Shown one piece after another: positions 61,922 through 64,000 of a DNA stretch of 64,000 nt. Position 1 is the first letter of the stretch. Every line of letters starts with the position of its first letter. The position numbers and the translations under genes are program-made. Origin of the DNA: Actinacidiphila yeochonensis CN732 (GTDB lineage: Bacteria; Actinomycetota; Actinomycetes; Streptomycetales; Streptomycetaceae); NCBI RefSeq assembly GCF_000745345.1, contig NZ_JQNR01000005.1, positions 2,294,001-2,358,000 on the forward strand. The letters are read 5' to 3'. The notes below the pieces were generated by a model, which was given only the letters and a program-made list of their open reading frames with translations, made no database searches and was not told the origin of the DNA.

Positions 61922-63037
61922 TCAGAGGGTCTTCTTGTCCTCGGTCTCCTCGATCGCGGCGAGCGCCGGGTCGAGGACGATGTCCTCGCCGCGGCCCGCG
62001 ACCGTCGGCTCCTCCGGGAAGTGGCACGCCGTCAGGTGGCCTTCGCTGTTGCCGCCCAGCTGGATCAGCGGCGGCTCCTGCTCGGCGCACTTGTCCTGCG
62101 CCTTCCAGCACCGGGTGCGGAAGCGGCAGCCGGACGGCGGGTTGATCGGCGACGGGACGTCGCCGGCCAGCCGGATGCGCTCGCGCCCGTTGTCGTCCGG
62201 GTCCGCCTCGGGCGCCGCCGACAGCAGCGCGTGCGTGTACGGGTGGCGCGGCGAGTTGTAGATCGAGTCGCGGTCGCCGATCTCCACGATCTTGCCCAGG
62301 TACATCACCGCCACCCGCTGCGAGAAGTGCCGGACGATCGCCAGGTCGTGCGCGATGAACAGGAACGCGATGCCCAGTTCCCGCTGCACCTTCTGGAGCA
62401 GGTTGACCACCTGCGCCTGGATCGACACGTCCAGCGCGGAGACCGGCTCGTCGGCGACGATCAGCTTCGGGTTGAGCGCCAGCGCCCGGGCCACCCCGAT
62501 GCGCTGCCGCTGGCCGCCGGAGAACTCGTGCGGGAAGCGGTTGTAGTGCTCCGGGTTGAGGCCGACGATCTCCAGCAGCTCCCGCACCCGGCGTTCGAGC
62601 CCCCCGGGCGGGTTGATGCCGTTGACCTCCATCGGGCCGGAGATGATCGTGCCGACCGTGTGCCGCGGGTTGAGCGAGGCGTACGGGTCCTGGAAGATCA
62701 TCTGGATCTCGGACCGGACCGGCGCCAGCTCCCTGCGGGAGGCGTGCGTGATGTCCTGGCCGGCGTAGGCGACGCGGCCGCCGGTCGGCTCCAGCAGCCG
62801 GGTCACCAGCCGGCCGGTGGTGGACTTGCCGCAGCCGGACTCGCCGACCATGCCGAGCGACTCGCCCTTGTCGATGTGGAAGTCGAGCCCGTCGACGGCC
62901 CGCACGGCCCCGACCTTGCGCTTGAGCAGGAAGCCGCCGTTGATCGGGAAGTGCTTCTGGAGGCCGGTGACCTCCAGGATGCGCTCACCGGAGGGACGGG
63001 GGGCCGGCACCTGCTCCAGGGTCTGCTGTTCACTCAT
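61922..63037 (-). CDS. Peptide ABC transporter ATPase, DppF/OppF type (third system)
   Basis: 371 residues, ATG 63037. Walker A GESGCGKST, FQDPYASLNP, FSGGQRQR, Walker B LIVADEPVSALD, AHDLAIVRH; Cys-rich end SGCRFRTRCWKAQDKC. It is distinctly less similar to the operon 1 and 2 copies than they are to each other. Last gene of a minus-strand operon; the other ATPase gene ends 20 bp upstream. Confidence 0.94.
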   Translation of the reverse strand: MSEQQTLEQVPAPRPSGERILEVTGLQKHFPINGGFLLKRKVGAVRAVDGLDFHIDKGESLGMVGESGCGKSTTGRLVTRLLEPTGGRVAYAGQDITHASRRELAPVRSEIQMIFQDPYASLNPRHTVGTIISGPMEVNGINPPGGLERRVRELLEIVGLNPEHYNRFPHEFSGGQRQRIGVARALALNPKLIVADEPVSALDVSIQAQVVNLLQKVQRELGIAFLFIAHDLAIVRHFSQRVAVMYLGKIVEIGDRDSIYNSPRHPYTHALLSAAPEADPDDNGRERIRLAGDVPSPINPPSGCRFRTRCWKAQDKCAEQEPPLIQLGGNSEGHLTACHFPEEPTVAGRGEDIVLDPALAAIEETEDKKTL

Positions 63038-63057
63038 TGCTGGTTCCTCGGTCCTGG

Positions 63058-64000
63058 TCAGCTCAGCCGCGGCTTGATGTGCTCGTCGAAAAGGGTCTGC
63101 TTCTGCTCCGCCGTGAGGTGGCAGGCCGCGCCCCGACCCGGCGCCAGCTGGGGCCGCTCGGTCGCGCAGCGGTCACCGGAGACGTGCTCGCTGAACGCGC
63201 AGCGCGCCTCGAACGGGCAGCCGGTCGGCGGGTTCAGCAGGCTGGGCGGGGTGCCCGGGATCGGCGTCAGCGGGACGTCGACCGAGGCCGACAGCCGCGG
63301 GATCGAGCTCAGCAGCCCCCACGCGTAGGGGTGCTCGGGGGTCTTGAGGATGTCCCGGACGGTGCCGCGCTCGACGACCCGGCCCGAGTACATCACCACC
63401 ACGTCGTCCGCGGTGTCCGCGATCACGCCGAGGTCGTGGGTGATCAGGATGATGGCCGTGCCGGTCTCCTGCTGGAGGTCCTTGAGCAGGTCCAGGATCT
63501 GCGCCTGCACCGTCACGTCCAGCGCGGTGGTCGGCTCGTCCGCGATCACCAGGTCCGGGTCGCAGACCAGCGCCATGGCGATCATCGCGCGCTGCCGCAT
63601 ACCGCCGGAGAACTGGTGCGGGTAGTCGTCCACCCGGGTCTGCGGCTGCGGGATGCCGACCCTGGCCAGCATCTCGACGGCCCGCTCCCGCGCCGCCTTC
63701 TTCGAGGCGCCGGTGTGCTTCATGTACGGCTCGGCGATCTGCCGCCCGATCGTGTAGTACGGCGACAGGGCGGTCAGCGAGTCCTGGAAGATCATCGACA
63801 TCTTGTTGCCGCGCAACCGCTGCAGGCTGCGGTCCGTGGCGCCCACGATCTCCTGGCCCTCAAGCTGGATGGAGCCGGTGATCGTGGTGTTGCGGGGGTT
63901 GTGCAGGCCCAGGATGGCCATGTTGCTGACGGACTTGCCGGAGCCGGACTCACCGACGATGCCCAGGGTCTTGCCCCGGTCCAGGTCGAAGGAGAGCCCG
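63058..64000 (-). CDS. Peptide ABC transporter ATPase, DppD/OppD type (third system, 5' end outside window)
   Basis: The frame continues to the window edge: the last bases encode the strand before Walker A and the P-loop GESGSGKSV, so only about the first 40-50 residues are missing. FQDSLTALSPYYTIG, FSGGMRQR, Walker B LVIADEPTTALD and THDLG are present, and the Cys-rich end is TGCPFEARCAF. An apparent start at 63921 is internal. Permease and SBP genes of this third importer presumably lie beyond the window. Confidence 0.92.
   Translation of the reverse strand, partial: GLSFDLDRGKTLGIVGESGSGKSVSNMAILGLHNPRNTTITGSIQLEGQEIVGATDRSLQRLRGNKMSMIFQDSLTALSPYYTIGRQIAEPYMKHTGASKKAARERAVEMLARVGIPQPQTRVDDYPHQFSGGMRQRAMIAMALVCDPDLVIADEPTTALDVTVQAQILDLLKDLQQETGTAIILITHDLGVIADTADDVVVMYSGRVVERGTVRDILKTPEHPYAWGLLSSIPRLSASVDVPLTPIPGTPPSLLNPPTGCPFEARCAFSEHVSGDRCATERPQLAPGRGAACHLTAEQKQTLFDEHIKPRLS

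Overview
The window is very GC-rich, uses GTG starts freely and is dense with actinobacterial families: polyphosphate glucokinase, SpoIIE/HATPase phosphatases, DUF4190 and UTRA regulators, and tandem Dpp-type peptide permeases beside typA. It looks like chromosomal DNA of Streptomyces or a close relative (inference from gene content and codon bias; no 16S or tRNA gene is present).

Layout. 1-7.8 kb is core: the end of an isoaspartyl-methyltransferase-like gene, xseB, a lipoprotein, a small unknown gene, xseA, ispH, ppgK, a DUF6542-like membrane protein and ychF, closed by a strong terminator. At 7.9-9.7 kb comes a foreign-looking insert: a frameshifted CxxC mini-gene, then a quinone oxidoreductase gene bracketed by two almost identical 201-bp direct repeats and by a perfect 9-bp duplication. 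10.0-20.7 kb is a minus-strand biosynthetic block: a BtrH-like papain-fold protein, an atypical acyltransferase, a stand-alone malonyl-type acyltransferase, a one-module AT-less polyketide synthase (KS-KR-ACP), a MATE exporter and a GT4 glycosyltransferase. No thioesterase, regulator or phosphopantetheinyl transferase lies in it. A 0.9-kb gene-free, partly AT-rich and purine-skewed region precedes it.

21.6-26.9 kb holds a small membrane protein and a sugar-phosphate cassette (class II aldolase, HAD phosphatase, DhaL, DhaK) followed by a ferritin-like protein. 27.0-32.8 kb holds a NUDIX hydrolase, a LysR regulator divergent from a short-chain dehydrogenase (with a clean LysR box over the regulator start codon), a DinB/DUF664 protein, a DUF4190 septum-type membrane protein, a GntR/UTRA regulator and a small SPOR-like protein. 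32.9-38.7 kb carries two paralogous PAS-GAF-PP2C-HATPase phosphatases in tandem. 38.9-47.1 kb has a PspA/IM30 protein, a membrane gene of the type usually next to pspA (here frameshifted twice and lacking its TPM domain), an orphan peptide-binding lipoprotein, and two tandem paralogous membrane proteins, one of them frameshifted.

47.4-64 kb: typA, then two complete five-gene oligopeptide ABC operons (SBP, permease, permease, ATPase, ATPase) in tandem, and the start of a third transporter on the opposite strand, separated by paired terminators. The two operons are close paralogues with translational coupling at the same joints and a hairpin after each SBP gene.

The two items most deserving attention are the repeat-bracketed quinone oxidoreductase unit (8161-9659) and the compact trans-AT polyketide locus (11256-20682), in which the BtrH-like protein is a plausible off-loading enzyme and one acyltransferase lacks the malonyl-binding arginine.
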